Of a stretch of DNA of 64,000 bases, positions 53,192 to 63,213 are shown in pieces; position 1 is the first letter of the stretch, and every line of letters starts with the position of its first letter. A program made the position numbers and the translations under genes. Source of the stretch: Streptomyces natalensis ATCC 27448. Its GTDB lineage: Bacteria > Actinomycetota > Actinomycetes > Streptomycetales > Streptomycetaceae. The notes below the pieces were generated by a model. That model was not told the origin of the DNA. It saw nothing but the letters and a program-made list of their open reading frames with translations, and searched no databases. Location of the stretch: positions 620,001-684,000 of the forward strand of contig NZ_JRKI01000034.1 of NCBI RefSeq assembly GCF_000935125.1, in the 5' to 3' direction.

Positions 53192-54309
53192 CGGCGGCCG
53201 GACCGTTCATAGCGCTCGTAGCGCTCGACACGGCGGCGGTTGGCGCGCCTGAAGCGGCGGGCGATGAGGCGGGCGAGGTCGGCGGCGCCGACCATCCCTG
53301 CCTCGGGGCCCAGCTGGGCCTTGGCGATGGTGGCCTCGGGGCGGTAGCCGCGGCCGGTGAGGGTGCGCCGGAAGGCGTCCCGGGCCGGGCCGATCAGCAG
53401 GTCGTCGGCGGCGCTGACGCCTCCGCCGATGACGAAGCAGGACGGGTCGAGGGCGGCGGCGAGGTTGGCGATGCCGACGCCGAGCCACTGGCCGATGTCC
53501 TGGAGGAGCTCGACGCACATCGCGTCGCCCTCCCGGGCCAGTTCGGTGATCAGCGGTCCGGTGATGTCGCCGATCCGGCCGCCGACCCGCTCGATGATGT
53601 TGTACGCGACCGGTGAGTCGGCCGCGGCCAGTTCCCGGGCCTCGCGGACCAGGGCGTTGCCGGAGCTGTACTGCTCCCAGCAGCCGCGGTTGCCGCACGG
53701 GCAGCGGTGGCCGCCGGGCACGACCTGCATATGGCCGAACTCGCCGGCCACACCGTACTTGCCGCGTTTGACCTGGCCGTCCTCCAGGATGGCGCCGCCG
53801 ATACCGGTCCCCAGCGTGATCATCACGAGGTGGTCCTCACCGCGTCCGGCACCGAAGCGCCATTCCGCCCAGGCGGCGGTGTTGGCGTCGTTGTCGACCA
53901 TGACGGGGACCGCGAGACGGCCGGCGAGGCGGTCGCGCAGCGGTTCGTTGCGCCAGTTCAGATGCGGGGCGAACAGCACCCGGCTGCGGTCGGCGTCGAC
54001 CCAGCCGGCCGCGCCGATGCCCACCGCGTGGACGTCGTGCCGGTCGGAGAGGTCGAGGACCAGCTCGGTGATGGTGTCCTCGACGACCTGGGGGCTCTTG
54101 GACTTGTCCGGCGTCTCGGTGCGGACCTTTTCGAGGATGGTGCCGTCGGCGTCCACCACACCGGCCATGACCTTGGTGCCGCCGATGTCGATGCCGACGG
54201 TGGGCACCCGGGGCGCGGTCAGATGCGAGCGCCGTTCACGGGCGCCGACCGTGCGCAGGACGGTGGCCGAGGCGGACCCCCGGTGCACCCGGTCCCGGTA
54301 CATGCTCAT
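53188..54309 (-). CDS. ROK-family glucokinase
   Basis: A 373-residue ROK kinase phosphorylating glucose or a related sugar. Phosphate motif IDIGGTKVMAG (Asp41 to Lys46), GAAGWVDADRSRVLFAPHL, the catalytic Asp in VDNDANTAAWAEW, and the ROK zinc motif HRCPCGNRGCWEQY are complete. The N-terminal about 35 residues (MYRDRVHRGSASATVLRT) are not a DNA-binding HTH, so this is a kinase rather than a ROK repressor. GAGGTG precedes ATG 54309. Follows the sugar ABC genes after a 262-bp gap. Confidence 0.92.
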   Translation of the reverse strand: MSMYRDRVHRGSASATVLRTVGARERRSHLTAPRVPTVGIDIGGTKVMAGVVDADGTILEKVRTETPDKSKSPQVVEDTITELVLDLSDRHDVHAVGIGAAGWVDADRSRVLFAPHLNWRNEPLRDRLAGRLAVPVMVDNDANTAAWAEWRFGAGRGEDHLVMITLGTGIGGAILEDGQVKRGKYGVAGEFGHMQVVPGGHRCPCGNRGCWEQYSSGNALVREARELAAADSPVAYNIIERVGGRIGDITGPLITELAREGDAMCVELLQDIGQWLGVGIANLAAALDPSCFVIGGGVSAADDLLIGPARDAFRRTLTGRGYRPEATIAKAQLGPEAGMVGAADLARLIARRFRRANRRRVERYERYERSGRR

Positions 54310-54571
54310 CGGCCCACCTCTTCGCCGTGACGTTCACCGTGACGGCTGCCGCGTTGGTCGCGGCGGCTGCGTGCTCGCAAGAGTCGTCTCGTCCCTGCGG
54401 GTCTCGGGAGGCCGGGGCCTCGGCGGGGCATGGCGCGTACGGCCGGCCCGTACGACGCGCGTGATGCGGATGGTTCGGTGCGATTGTGCATCACCGGCGG
54501 CATTCGGCGCACCGCGACCAGGCATTGCTGCGCCCCGTGCCGCACCGGGCGACGCGGGGCGCGACACGCGA

Positions 54572-55377
<806 letters not shown>

Positions 55378-55381
<4 letters not shown>

Positions 55382-56421
55382 GACTTGTCCTCCGCCCGCT
55401 TGCGGACCCATGCGTTCAGGAGTGTGGCGAGCAGCAACATCGCGCCGAGGAAGAACTTGTACCAGTCCGGATTCCACTGTGCGTAGACGATGCCCTTGCT
55501 GGTCATGCCGAAGATGAAGGCGCCGACCGCGGCCCCGATCGCCGAGCCGAAGCCGCCGGTCATCAGGCAGCCGCCGACCGCCGCGGCGATGATGTAGAGG
55601 AATTCGTTGCCGACGCCGTCGCCGGACTGGATCGCGTCGTAGGAGAAGAGCAGATGCTGGCCGGAGATCCAGGCGGCGAAGGCGACGCCCATGTACAGGC
55701 CGATCTTGGTCTTGGTGACCGGCACACCCACCGCCCGCGCCGCGTCCGCATTGCCACCCACCGCGAAGATCCAGTTGCCGACGCGGGTGCGCAGCAGGAT
55801 CCAGGTGGCGACGGCGACCAGCGCCAGCCACCACACGATGGTGATCTGGATGTCGACGCTGCCGAGGGTGAGATGCGAGGCGAAGAGCGTACGGGCCGAG
55901 TCGAAGCCCTCCATGTCGGCGATGGACTTCGTGGAAACGGTGCCGTCGATCAGCTTGGTGAAGCCGAGGTTGAGGCCGGTCAGCATGAAGAAGGTGCCGA
56001 GCGTGATGATGAAGCTGGGCAGTTTCGTCCGGGTCAGCAAGACCCCGTTGAGGACGCCGAAAGCCAGCGTGACCAGCAACGACACCCCGACGCCGACCCA
56101 GGTGTTGGCGGTCATCTGGTAGCTGAACATGGACGAGATCAGCGCCGCGCTGACGACCATGACGCCGGCCGACAGATCGAATTCGCCGCCGATCATCAGC
56201 AGTGCGACCGGGACGGCCATGATGCCGATCGTCGACGAGGCATAGAGCACGGTGGAGAGGCTGGAGGGCCGCAGGAACGGTTCGGCGGTGATCGCGAAGA
56301 AGAGGAAGACGGCCACCGCGCCGACGACCGAGCCCAGCTCGGGGCGGCCCATCAGGCGGCGCGCCAGGGAGCGGTGCAGCAGGCGTTCGTCCGCCGCGGG
56401 TGCCTTGACGGTGGTGGTCAT
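55378..56421 (-). CDS. Sugar ABC transporter permease (RbsC-type)
   Basis: A 347-residue inner-membrane subunit with about ten hydrophobic helices, family signature SLSTVLYASSTIGIMAVPVA and MIGGEFDLSAGVMVVSAAL, and the late ATLLNAWVRKR tail. Its stop overlaps the ATPase start, and its ATG overlaps the stop of the binding protein upstream. Central channel of the sugar importer. Confidence 0.95.
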
Positions 56422-57449
56422 CGGGTCCCCCGCTGGGTGAAGTCCTGCAACGCGGCGGCGTCCTTCTTGGTGATCACCTGGGGTCCGGTGAGCACCGGCT
56501 TGCCGCCGCCGAGCGCGTCGGAGTTGTACTTGTAGAGCCAGAGCAGGTCGACCGCCTCATAGCCCTGGAGGTAGGGCTGCTGGTCGACGGCGAAGCCCAG
56601 GGAGCCGTTCTTGAGGCCGGTCGCCACCTGGGCGTTGAGGTCGAAGGTGTCGATCTCGGCCTTGCCGGCGGCCTGCTCCCTGGCCTTGACGGCCGTGGCG
56701 GCGAAGGGGGCGCCGAGGGTGACGACGGCGTCGATGGACGGGTCCGCCTGGAGCTTGGACTCGATGGACGACTGCACGTCCGGCATGTTCGTACCGTCGA
56801 CGTAGAGCTTCTGGAGGTCGCCCTTGAAGGTCTTCTTCGCACCGTCGCAGCGCTGCTCATGGCCGACGTTGCCCTGTTCGTGCAGCACGCACAGGGCCTT
56901 TTTCCGGCCACGCTTGTTCAGCTCGTCGCCCACGGCCTCACCGGCCACCGTCTCGTCCTGCCCGATGTGGGTGAGCGCGCCGAACGCCTTGGACTGTGCG
57001 GCCCCGGAATTCACCGTGATCACCGGGATCCCGGCCTTCTCGGCCTTTTCCACGACGTCCTTCATGGCGCTGGGCTTGGCGAGCGAGACGATCAGCCCGT
57101 CGACCTTCTGGTCGATGTAGGACTGCACCAGCTGGGACTGCCGCTGGGCCTCCTCGTCGTGCCCGTAGAGGAAATTGATGTTGTCCTTGACGGCGGCCTG
57201 CTTGGCGCCGTTCTGCACGATGTCCCAGAAGGTGTCGCCGTCCCCGGAGTGGGTGACCATCGCAAAGGTCCACTTCGGGGTGTTGACCGCGGCCTTGCCG
57301 CCGGCGGTCCGGGCGGTGCGCTCCTCCTCGGCGCGCTTGCCGCCGGTGGCGCTGCACCCCGCCAGGGCGGCGCAGAGCACCGCCGCCAGCGCGACGCTCA
57401 CCGCGCGTCCCCTTCTTCGTATCCGTCCTCTACTTCGATCCGTTGCCAC
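56418..57449 (-). CDS. Sugar-binding lipoprotein, paralogue 1
   Basis: A 343-residue type-I sugar-binding protein. The N-terminal tail is Arg-rich, followed by the hydrophobic core VALAAVLCAALAGCS with the lipobox Cys. The mature fold has TFAMVTHSGDGDTFWDIVQN, DGLIVSLAKPSAMKDVV and VDQQPYLQGYEAVDLLWLYK, as in ribose/inositol-type receptors. GTG 57449 is chosen for a normal signal length; an ATG at 57491 is also in frame. Very similar to the neighbouring paralogue, from which it is separated by 161 bp. Its stop overlaps the permease start. Confidence 0.9.
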   Translation of the reverse strand: MATDRSRGRIRRRGRAVSVALAAVLCAALAGCSATGGKRAEEERTARTAGGKAAVNTPKWTFAMVTHSGDGDTFWDIVQNGAKQAAVKDNINFLYGHDEEAQRQSQLVQSYIDQKVDGLIVSLAKPSAMKDVVEKAEKAGIPVITVNSGAAQSKAFGALTHIGQDETVAGEAVGDELNKRGRKKALCVLHEQGNVGHEQRCDGAKKTFKGDLQKLYVDGTNMPDVQSSIESKLQADPSIDAVVTLGAPFAATAVKAREQAAGKAEIDTFDLNAQVATGLKNGSLGFAVDQQPYLQGYEAVDLLWLYKYNSDALGGGKPVLTGPQVITKKDAAALQDFTQRGTR

Positions 57450-57610
57450 GAGGACTCGCCCTTCCCGCTGGTGTTGCTGTGTTGGCCGCATGGGTGGTAG
57501 CTCCCTGGCTGCGCCCGCCGGCCGCCCGGCCGGTAGCCGCCTGGCTGGATTTCGTCCAACCGCACAAGTATCCGTTACCGGTGATCTGTCCCGGTTCGAG
57601 GGGTCGGCGC

Positions 57611-58615
57611 TCACCGGGTGCCCCGCCCCGTGTATTCCTCCAGCTTCGGTACGTCCTTGCCGCTGACCAGCTGCGGGCCGGTGAGCACCGGCCGGCCGCC
57701 GCCCAGGACGTTGGCGTTGGCCTTGTGCAGGGCGAGCAGGTCGACCGCCTCGTACCCCTGGAGGTAGGGCTGCTGGTCGACGGCGAAGGTGACGTCCTTG
57801 GCCTTGAGCAGCTTGACCACGGCGACGTTCAGATCGAAGGTCGCGATCTGCGCCTTGCTGCCCGCCTCCTGCTTGGCCTTGACGGAGACCGCCGCCATCG
57901 GCGCACCGAGCGTGACGATGGAGTCGATGGAGCTGTCGGACTGGAGCTTGGCCTCGATGGACGACTGCGAGGCGGGGGCGTTGGTACCGTCGACGTCGAG
58001 GTTCTCGACCGTGCCGGAGAAGCCCTTGCGGACGCCGGCGCAGCGGTCCTCCAGCGACACATTGCCCTGCTCGTGAATGACGCACAGGACCTTCTTGCGG
58101 CCCCGCCGGCCGAGCTCCTCGCCGACCGCCTTGCCCGCCACCGACTCGTCCTGGCCGATATGCGTCAGCGCCCCGTACGCCTTGGAGAACTGGCCGCCGG
58201 AGTTGATGGTGATGACCGGGATGCCGTGCGCCACGGCCTTGCGGACCACCGCCTTGAGAGCCTCGGGTTTGGCGAGGGTGACGATCAGCCCGTCGACCTT
58301 CTGGTCGATGTAGGACTGCACCAGCTCGGCCTGTTTGGCGCCCTCTTTGTCGTTGGCGTAGAGGAACTTCACCCGGTCCTTGGCGGCGGCCCGCTCCGCG
58401 CCGTTCTGGACGATGTCCCAGAAGGTGTCGCCCTCGCCGGAGTGGCTGACCATGCCGATGGTCATCCGGGGTGTGGCCGCCCCCTCGTCCCCGGCACCGT
58501 CACCGGAGGCGCTGCACCCGGCGACCAGCGCGAGGGCCGCCACCAGGGTGGTGGCTGCGGGGAGGGTGACGGGTCTGGCCGTACGCACTTTTCGCGCGCT
58601 TCGCACGCCGATCAT
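57611..58615 (-). CDS. Sugar-binding lipoprotein, paralogue 2
   Basis: A 334-residue receptor paralogous to the one at 56418-57449: GEGDTFWDIVQNGAERAAA, VDGLIVTLAKPEALKAVV, ALTHIGQDESVAGKAVGEEL and VDQQPYLQGYEAVDLLALHK align closely. Signal with lipobox Cys in ALALVAGCSAS. It is the first gene of the operon. The TGTCCGAACA box lies about 80 bp before its ATG, so the GntR regulator probably controls it. Two receptors for one permease may widen sugar range. Confidence 0.92.
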   Translation of the reverse strand: MIGVRSARKVRTARPVTLPAATTLVAALALVAGCSASGDGAGDEGAATPRMTIGMVSHSGEGDTFWDIVQNGAERAAAKDRVKFLYANDKEGAKQAELVQSYIDQKVDGLIVTLAKPEALKAVVRKAVAHGIPVITINSGGQFSKAYGALTHIGQDESVAGKAVGEELGRRGRKKVLCVIHEQGNVSLEDRCAGVRKGFSGTVENLDVDGTNAPASQSSIEAKLQSDSSIDSIVTLGAPMAAVSVKAKQEAGSKAQIATFDLNVAVVKLLKAKDVTFAVDQQPYLQGYEAVDLLALHKANANVLGGGRPVLTGPQLVSGKDVPKLEEYTGRGTR

Positions 58616-58695
58616 CGTGGAACCGCCTTTGCTCCAGGCCGCGGGAATGCGACTGGAGGAGTTCTAACGGCGGGCGCGGAGCCGCGTCAATACTT

Positions 58696-58705
58696 TGTCC
58701 GAACA
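58696..58705. promoter_or_regulatory. GntR operator candidate at the sugar operon
   Basis: TTTGTCCGAACATTC with core TGTCCGAACA, 80 bp before the first sugar-binding gene (minus strand). Shared with 59571-59580 in the GntR upstream region. Confidence 0.55.
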
Positions 58706-58745
58706 TTCTGACGACAGCACGCGCACGGCCACGGTCCGCGACCGG

Positions 58746-59519
58746 TCAGGGACGGACCAGCAGCTGGAACTCGAAGGCGTACCGCGAGGCGCGATAGACA
58801 TGCGAACCGAACTCGACCGCGCGCCCGGTGTCGTCGAAGGTGGTGCGCTGCATCGTCAGCAGCGGGGCGCCCTCGGGCTCCTCCAGCCGCTTGCCCTCGT
58901 CGGCCGTCGCGGCCCGGGCGCCGACGGCCTGGCGGGCGCTGTGCAGGGTGATCCCGGCCGCCCGCATCAGGCGGTAGAGCCCGGTCTCCTCCAGCTCCGC
59001 GGTCTGAAGCGTCAGCAGGCCGGCCGGCAGGTGGTTGCGCAGATGCGCGACGGGCTCACCGTGGGCGAACCGCAGCCGCTCGACGAGTGCCACCTCGGCG
59101 CCCTCGGCGATGCCCAGCGCGGCGGCGACCTCGGCGTCCGCCACGGTGGTGGTGTTGAGCAGCACCCGGGTGGCGGGCTTCTGCCCGGCCGCCTCCAGGT
59201 CGTCGTAGAGGCTGCTCAGCTCCAGCGGGCGCTTGACCTGGCTGTGCACGACCTGGGTGCCGATACCGCGGCGGCGGACCAGCAGCCCCTTGTCGACCAG
59301 CGACTGGATCGCCTGGCGCACCGTCGGCCGGGACAGCCCGAGCCGCCCGGCCAGCTCGATCTCATTGCCGAGCAGGCTGCCCGGCGCCAGCCTGCCGTTC
59401 TCGATCGCCGCCTCCAGCTGCTGCGACAGCTGGAAATACAACGGGACCGGGCTGCTCCGGTCCACGCTGAACTGGATCGGGCTCTCGGCGCCCGTGGCAT
59501 GTGCATCGCGTTTCCCCAC
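58746..59519 (-). CDS. GntR-family regulator with UTRA domain
   Basis: A 257-residue HutC/FadR-type regulator. The winged HTH (about 24-92) includes GLSRPTVRQAIQSLVDKGLL and RRRGIGTQV. The UTRA effector-binding domain follows (about 105-250), with FAHGEPVAHLRNHLPAGLL and the last strand VYRASRYAFEFQLLV. Lies just upstream of the sugar ABC operon in the same orientation. TGTCCGGACA sits 52 bp before its ATG, and a near-identical box precedes the operon, so it should regulate itself and the operon in response to a phosphorylated sugar. Confidence 0.92.
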   Translation of the reverse strand: MGKRDAHATGAESPIQFSVDRSSPVPLYFQLSQQLEAAIENGRLAPGSLLGNEIELAGRLGLSRPTVRQAIQSLVDKGLLVRRRGIGTQVVHSQVKRPLELSSLYDDLEAAGQKPATRVLLNTTTVADAEVAAALGIAEGAEVALVERLRFAHGEPVAHLRNHLPAGLLTLQTAELEETGLYRLMRAAGITLHSARQAVGARAATADEGKRLEEPEGAPLLTMQRTTFDDTGRAVEFGSHVYRASRYAFEFQLLVRP

Positions 59520-59570
59520 GCTCGCGAGCGTATCCGTCCGCGCAGATGACGGGAAGTCCAGAGGTCACAT

Positions 59571-59580
59571 TGTCCGGACA
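59571..59580. promoter_or_regulatory. GntR operator candidate, autoregulatory
   Basis: TGTCCGGACA is a perfect 10-bp palindrome in CATTGTCCGGACATTG, 52 bp upstream of the GntR start. The second copy (TGTCCGAACA) lies at 58696-58705. Confidence 0.6.
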
Positions 59581-59628
59581 TTGCCGGGCAGGGGTGGGGG
59601 CGGGGGTATGGGGCCGCGAGGGCCAGGC

Positions 59629-59681
59629 CGTGGGACGGGGCCTGGGACGGGGCCGCGGGAGGGGGCCGCGGGACGGGGCCG
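59629..59681. repeat. G-rich degenerate tandem repeat
   Basis: A series of GGGACGGGGCC-type units (59632-59643, 59645-59655 and degenerate copies to 59681) with intervening CCGCGGGAG. Located between the SDR 3' end and the GntR upstream region. G-tracts could form quadruplexes. No coding signal. Confidence 0.55.
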
Positions 59682-59711
59682 TGGGCGTACGGCCGCGGGG
59701 CGCGCCGGCGG

Positions 59712-60431
59712 CTACCACGGCAGCGGGCTGCCGTCGCGGAAGAAGCCGCCCGTCGGCCCGTCGTCGGGCAGCGTGGCGGCGTGGACGACACTCGCCGCCC
59801 CCTCCTCGACCGGCCGCCCGCCCGGCCCGCCCATATCGGTGGCCACCCACCCGGGACAGACCGCATTGACCAGGACGCCGTCGCCCCGCAGCTCGTCCGC
59901 CAGCATCCGGGTCAGCGCGTTCAGAGCAGCCTTGGAGGCGCTGTACGCCGGGGTGCCGCCGCCCATGGAGGCGAGCGAACCGGCCTCGCTGGAGACATTC
60001 ACCAGCCGCGGATGCGCCGAGGCGCGCAGCAACGGTGCAAAGGCGATCGCCATCCGCCACGGCCCGTACAGATTGGTCTCGGCTGCCTCCCGGACGACGG
60101 CGAGGTCGGCGGTGACGGCCCGCTGCCACGTGTCGTAGGCGATACCGGCGTTGTTGACGAGGACGTCCAACCTGCCGTAGAGATGGGCGACTTGGCCCAC
60201 CGCGGCGGCCACACTGCCCTCGTCCGTGACATCGAGCCGCAACGGCCGCACCTCGCGCCCGGTCTCGCGGGTCAGCTCTTCGGCGGCCCACTCGGTGGGC
60301 TCGAAACTGCGCCCGGTCAGCAGCACCGTATGCCCGAGGGCCGCCAGTTGCCGGCACACCTCCCGGCCGATTCCGCGGTTGGCACCGGTGACGAGGGAGA
60401 CGGTGGCGGTCGGGTCGAGCGACGGGGGCAT
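59712..60431 (-). CDS. Short-chain dehydrogenase/reductase
   Basis: A 239-residue SDR of the carbonyl-reductase-like type. TGANRGIG (15-22), NNAG (93-96) and the catalytic residues Tyr163 and Lys167 (YSASK), with Ser near VSSEAGS, are present. A C-terminal PGWVATDMGG is normal for classical SDRs. CAGGAG with 6-nt spacing precedes ATG 60431. Solitary gene; the substrate is unclear. Confidence 0.93.
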   Translation of the reverse strand: MPPSLDPTATVSLVTGANRGIGREVCRQLAALGHTVLLTGRSFEPTEWAAEELTRETGREVRPLRLDVTDEGSVAAAVGQVAHLYGRLDVLVNNAGIAYDTWQRAVTADLAVVREAAETNLYGPWRMAIAFAPLLRASAHPRLVNVSSEAGSLASMGGGTPAYSASKAALNALTRMLADELRGDGVLVNAVCPGWVATDMGGPGGRPVEEGAASVVHAATLPDDGPTGGFFRDGSPLPW

Positions 60432-60605
60432 ACGGGGCTCCTGAGGCGGGTGGGGGCGGTGCAGGGATACGTAGCCGCTCGCCCGCGTTCCGTCACCTCA
60501 CATCGCCCGGCTGCGCGCCCTCTCCCCCTGACCGCCCGCCCGCTCACGCTCCGCCACTTCGCGCCTCCTCGATGACTCGTCCACTACGCCACGCCCCGCG
60601 CCACG

Positions 60606-61466
60606 TCACTTCATCCACGCCCCTTCGTACCTCCGGTACGTCCCGTCATGCGTGGCCAGATGGACCCACTGGTCCACATAGGCGCTGAACTCCTCGTCGC
60701 CGCGCGGCAGTGCATACGCCTTCTCTGAGAAGGTGAACGGCTTGCCGGGGTGGACCGAGCAGAGTTCGGGGTGGCGGGCGGCCTGGTAGCGGGTCTCGCT
60801 CGCGTCGGTCATCATCACGTCCGCGCGGCCGGCGATGATCTCGTCGAAGATGGTGGTGTTGTCCTGGTGGACGATGATCCGGGCCTTCTTGAGGTGGGCG
60901 CGGGCGAACTCCTCGTTGGTGCCGCCGGGGTTGACGATGGCCCTCGTCCCGGGGCGGTCGATCTGATCCAGCGTCCGGTAGCGGTCCTTGTCGGCGCAGC
61001 GGACGAGGGGCGTCTTGCCGTCCGTACGGGTGGGCTCACTGAAGTACACGGTGCGGGCGCGGGCGAGGGTGATCGAGACGCCGCCCATGGCGATATCGCA
61101 GCGGCCCGCGGCGAGGTCGCCGATGAGGCGGGCCCAGGTCGTGGCGACATAACGCGGTGTGGCGTCCAGGCTCTTGGCGAGGTCCCGGGCCATCCGGATG
61201 TCGATACCGCGGTAGGCGCCGGTCTGTGGATCGCGGTAGGTGAAGGGGCGGTAGTCGCCGGTGGTGCAGACGCGCAGCACGCCGCGCCGCGGGATGGCGT
61301 CCAGGAGGGTGGCGGACGGCCGCCGGATGTGCGGGGCGGCCGCGGTGGGCGCGGAACCGGGCGTGGGAGCCGGGGCGGTGGCGGACGATACGGCGGCCGG
61401 CGAGGGGGCGGCGGCGGTGAGGGCGAGGAGACAGGCGAGGGCGGACAGCGTGGCGGCGCGCTTCAT
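60606..61466 (-). CDS. Secreted PheC-like cyclohexadienyl dehydratase / substrate-binding protein
   Basis: A 286-residue exported protein with a cleavable signal (about 1-28, LALTAAAPSPAA). The mature sequence follows PheC-type dehydratases: VCTTGDYRPFTYRDP, YRGIDIRMARDLAKSL, IVNPGGTNEEFARAH and TIFDEIIAGRADVMMTDASE, which differ from transporter receptors by the NPGGTNE catalytic loop. It would convert prephenate or arogenate outside the membrane. A simple solute-binding role cannot be excluded. AGGAG precedes ATG 61466. Confidence 0.82.
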   Translation of the reverse strand: MKRAATLSALACLLALTAAAPSPAAVSSATAPAPTPGSAPTAAAPHIRRPSATLLDAIPRRGVLRVCTTGDYRPFTYRDPQTGAYRGIDIRMARDLAKSLDATPRYVATTWARLIGDLAAGRCDIAMGGVSITLARARTVYFSEPTRTDGKTPLVRCADKDRYRTLDQIDRPGTRAIVNPGGTNEEFARAHLKKARIIVHQDNTTIFDEIIAGRADVMMTDASETRYQAARHPELCSVHPGKPFTFSEKAYALPRGDEEFSAYVDQWVHLATHDGTYRRYEGAWMK

Positions 61467-61593
61467 GGCGGCTCCTGCGGCAGGCGCATGATCATGTGGT
61501 GGAAGCGCTCAGCGTGGCAGAGGGGGCTGCCCTGCGGAAGTCCGCCCCCGGAAGCCCGCCCCGCTCCGCGCCGTCGCCGCCCTCGCCCGGAGC

Positions 61594-62262
61594 TCAGTCC
61601 TCGAACGGCTCGGCCATGATGTCCGGCGACGGATGGTCGGGGGCCGCGTCGGCGAGGCGGGCCAGGAGGTCGGCGGCGCGTTTGGTGACGGTGTCGCGGT
61701 CGCCCTCGGAGAGTGCGGAGCCCATGCCGACGGCGACCGCGCCCGCGGCGATCCATTCCGGCGCGTCCTCGACCGTCACCCCGCCCGTCGGCAGCAGCGG
61801 CGCCTGGGGCAGGGCGGCGCGCACCTCCCGTATCCAGGACGGGTGATGGGCGGCGGCCGGGAACAGTTTGAGGGCGTCGGCGCCGAGTTCGAGAGCGCGG
61901 ACCATTTCGGTGGGCGTCGACACACCGGGGAAGACCGGGACGCCGTAGCGGTGGGCCGTACGGATGACCTCCGCGTCCAGGCTCGGCGAGACCAGGAAGC
62001 GGGCCCCGGCGTCCACGGCCATCCGGGCCGACACCGCGTCAAGAACCGTGCCCGCGCCGATGACCGCGTCCTCGCCCAGCTCGCGGGTGAGGGTGGTGAC
62101 CGCCTCCAGCGCGAACGGCGTGGTCAGGGATATCTCCAGGCTGGTGATGCCGGCCGACAGCAGGGTGTCGGCGGTGGCGCTCGCCTCGTCATAGGTCTTG
62201 CTGCGGACGATGGCGAAAACCCGCTGAGCCAGGGCGGCCCGGGTGATCTCCCAGCGATACAC
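61594..62262 (-). CDS. KHG/KDPG aldolase (Entner-Doudoroff type)
   Basis: A 222-residue class-I aldolase splitting 2-keto-3-deoxy-6-phosphogluconate or 4-hydroxy-2-oxoglutarate. Glu43 in LEISLTTP, GAGTVLDA, and Schiff-base Lys132 in ALKLFPAAAHHPSWIR are all present. GTG 62262 starts the conserved YRWEITRAAL; the longer frame to 62445 lacks an RBS. Lies alone between the PheC-like gene and an intergenic region. May connect with acidic-sugar use, but no dehydratase is seen. Confidence 0.9.
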   Translation of the reverse strand: MYRWEITRAALAQRVFAIVRSKTYDEASATADTLLSAGITSLEISLTTPFALEAVTTLTRELGEDAVIGAGTVLDAVSARMAVDAGARFLVSPSLDAEVIRTAHRYGVPVFPGVSTPTEMVRALELGADALKLFPAAAHHPSWIREVRAALPQAPLLPTGGVTVEDAPEWIAAGAVAVGMGSALSEGDRDTVTKRAADLLARLADAAPDHPSPDIMAEPFED

Positions 62263-62568
62263 GGCAGTTCGCCGTCCTTCCTTGTCTCCAACGCTGCATG
62301 CCGCCGTCCACCGCCGGTCGCGGCTGCGACGGACCCGTCCCGGCGGAAAGGGCGGACCAGGCACTTCCCGGGGCGCGCCACGGCAACCGGCCACGTCATG
62401 GCCCTCGGCCGCTGCACGGCCTCTTTGCCGCCGATGCCCGCCCACTCCTCGTTTCTACCGAAACGCTACCGGCAACCACTGACAATCCTCCCCCGGGGGT
62501 GCGCTCTCGCGCCCCCTTACGCCGAGAATTGGGCGGAAGGGCCAACCGGGACCCGCACACAGCACGAC
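62263..62568. other. Intergenic region, 306 bp
   Basis: Promoter region for the aldolase (minus strand). No ORF of note, no repeat. I see nothing else before the RNase terminator. Confidence 0.4.
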
Positions 62569-62600
62569 GGCGGCCGGGGTGCCCGTGCACCCCGGCCGCC
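62569..62600 (-). terminator. Terminator of the secreted ribonuclease gene
   Basis: Perfect 14-bp stem (62569-62582 with 62587-62600), 4-nt CCGT loop, 29 bp downstream of the RNase stop. Strong hairpin without U-tract. Confidence 0.85.
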
Positions 62601-62629
62601 GCGCTGACGTCACACGCCCGCCGAATACC

Positions 62630-63079
62630 TCAGCAGCTGCGGTCGACGAGGTCGAACGTCTTGTAGTGGTCGGCGGTGTAGTAGTCCTCGTCCTTCTTCT
62701 CGCCGGCCACGATGCGCCGGGCGCCGCGGTCGGGAGAGCCGGGAGTGACGACGGTGTACTCGTGGTAGTAGTCGGCGCTCTGGGACGGCAGGATGCCTTC
62801 GCGGTTGTCGAAGACGGTGCCGTCCTTCGGGTACGGGAAGGGCCCGCCCTTGGCGATCAGGTCCAGGGTGTCGTGGGCCTGGGAGGGCAGCTTGGAGTAG
62901 CAGACGTTGCCGACGGAGGTGACGTGCACCGGCGTTGCGTGCGCCGTCGCGGCGTACGCGGTGGCCTGGTGCGGGGTCGCGACCGCGGGCGTGGCGGTGA
63001 CCGCGGTACCGCCTATGAGCAGGGCGGATGCGAGGGCGCCGACGGCGCCGAGACGGGTGATCCGTGGGGGGATTCTCAT
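62630..63079 (-). CDS. Secreted guanyl-specific ribonuclease (RNase Sa/T1 family)
   Basis: A 149-residue precursor: Arg-containing n-region, hydrophobic core GALASALLIGGTAV, then a mature domain very close to RNase Sa. The catalytic Glu lies in YYHEYTV, the Arg pair in DRGARRIV and the His in ADHYKTF. The N-terminal VCYSKL and C-terminal DRSC Cys pair forms the conserved disulfide. Cleaves after guanosine in single-stranded RNA outside the cell. ATG 63079 is preferred; two upstream in-frame ATGs exist (63091, 63106). Confidence 0.92.
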   Translation of the reverse strand: MRIPPRITRLGAVGALASALLIGGTAVTATPAVATPHQATAYAATAHATPVHVTSVGNVCYSKLPSQAHDTLDLIAKGGPFPYPKDGTVFDNREGILPSQSADYYHEYTVVTPGSPDRGARRIVAGEKKDEDYYTADHYKTFDLVDRSC

Positions 63080-63213
63080 ACCGTCCAGCATGACGCGCGT
63101 AGACATGACCCTGTCAATGCCAACCAGCCTATGTTTCCCGGGAGTTCACACAATCCCCACCGCAGCCCGCGTCCCGCTCCCGCCTCACGCGCCGTACCGG
63201 GGGCCCGCGCCGA

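Noticed and set aside
53188..54309. ROK-family transcriptional repressor
   Set aside because: The N-terminus lacks a helix-turn-helix while the kinase and zinc motifs are complete, so a sugar kinase is the better call.
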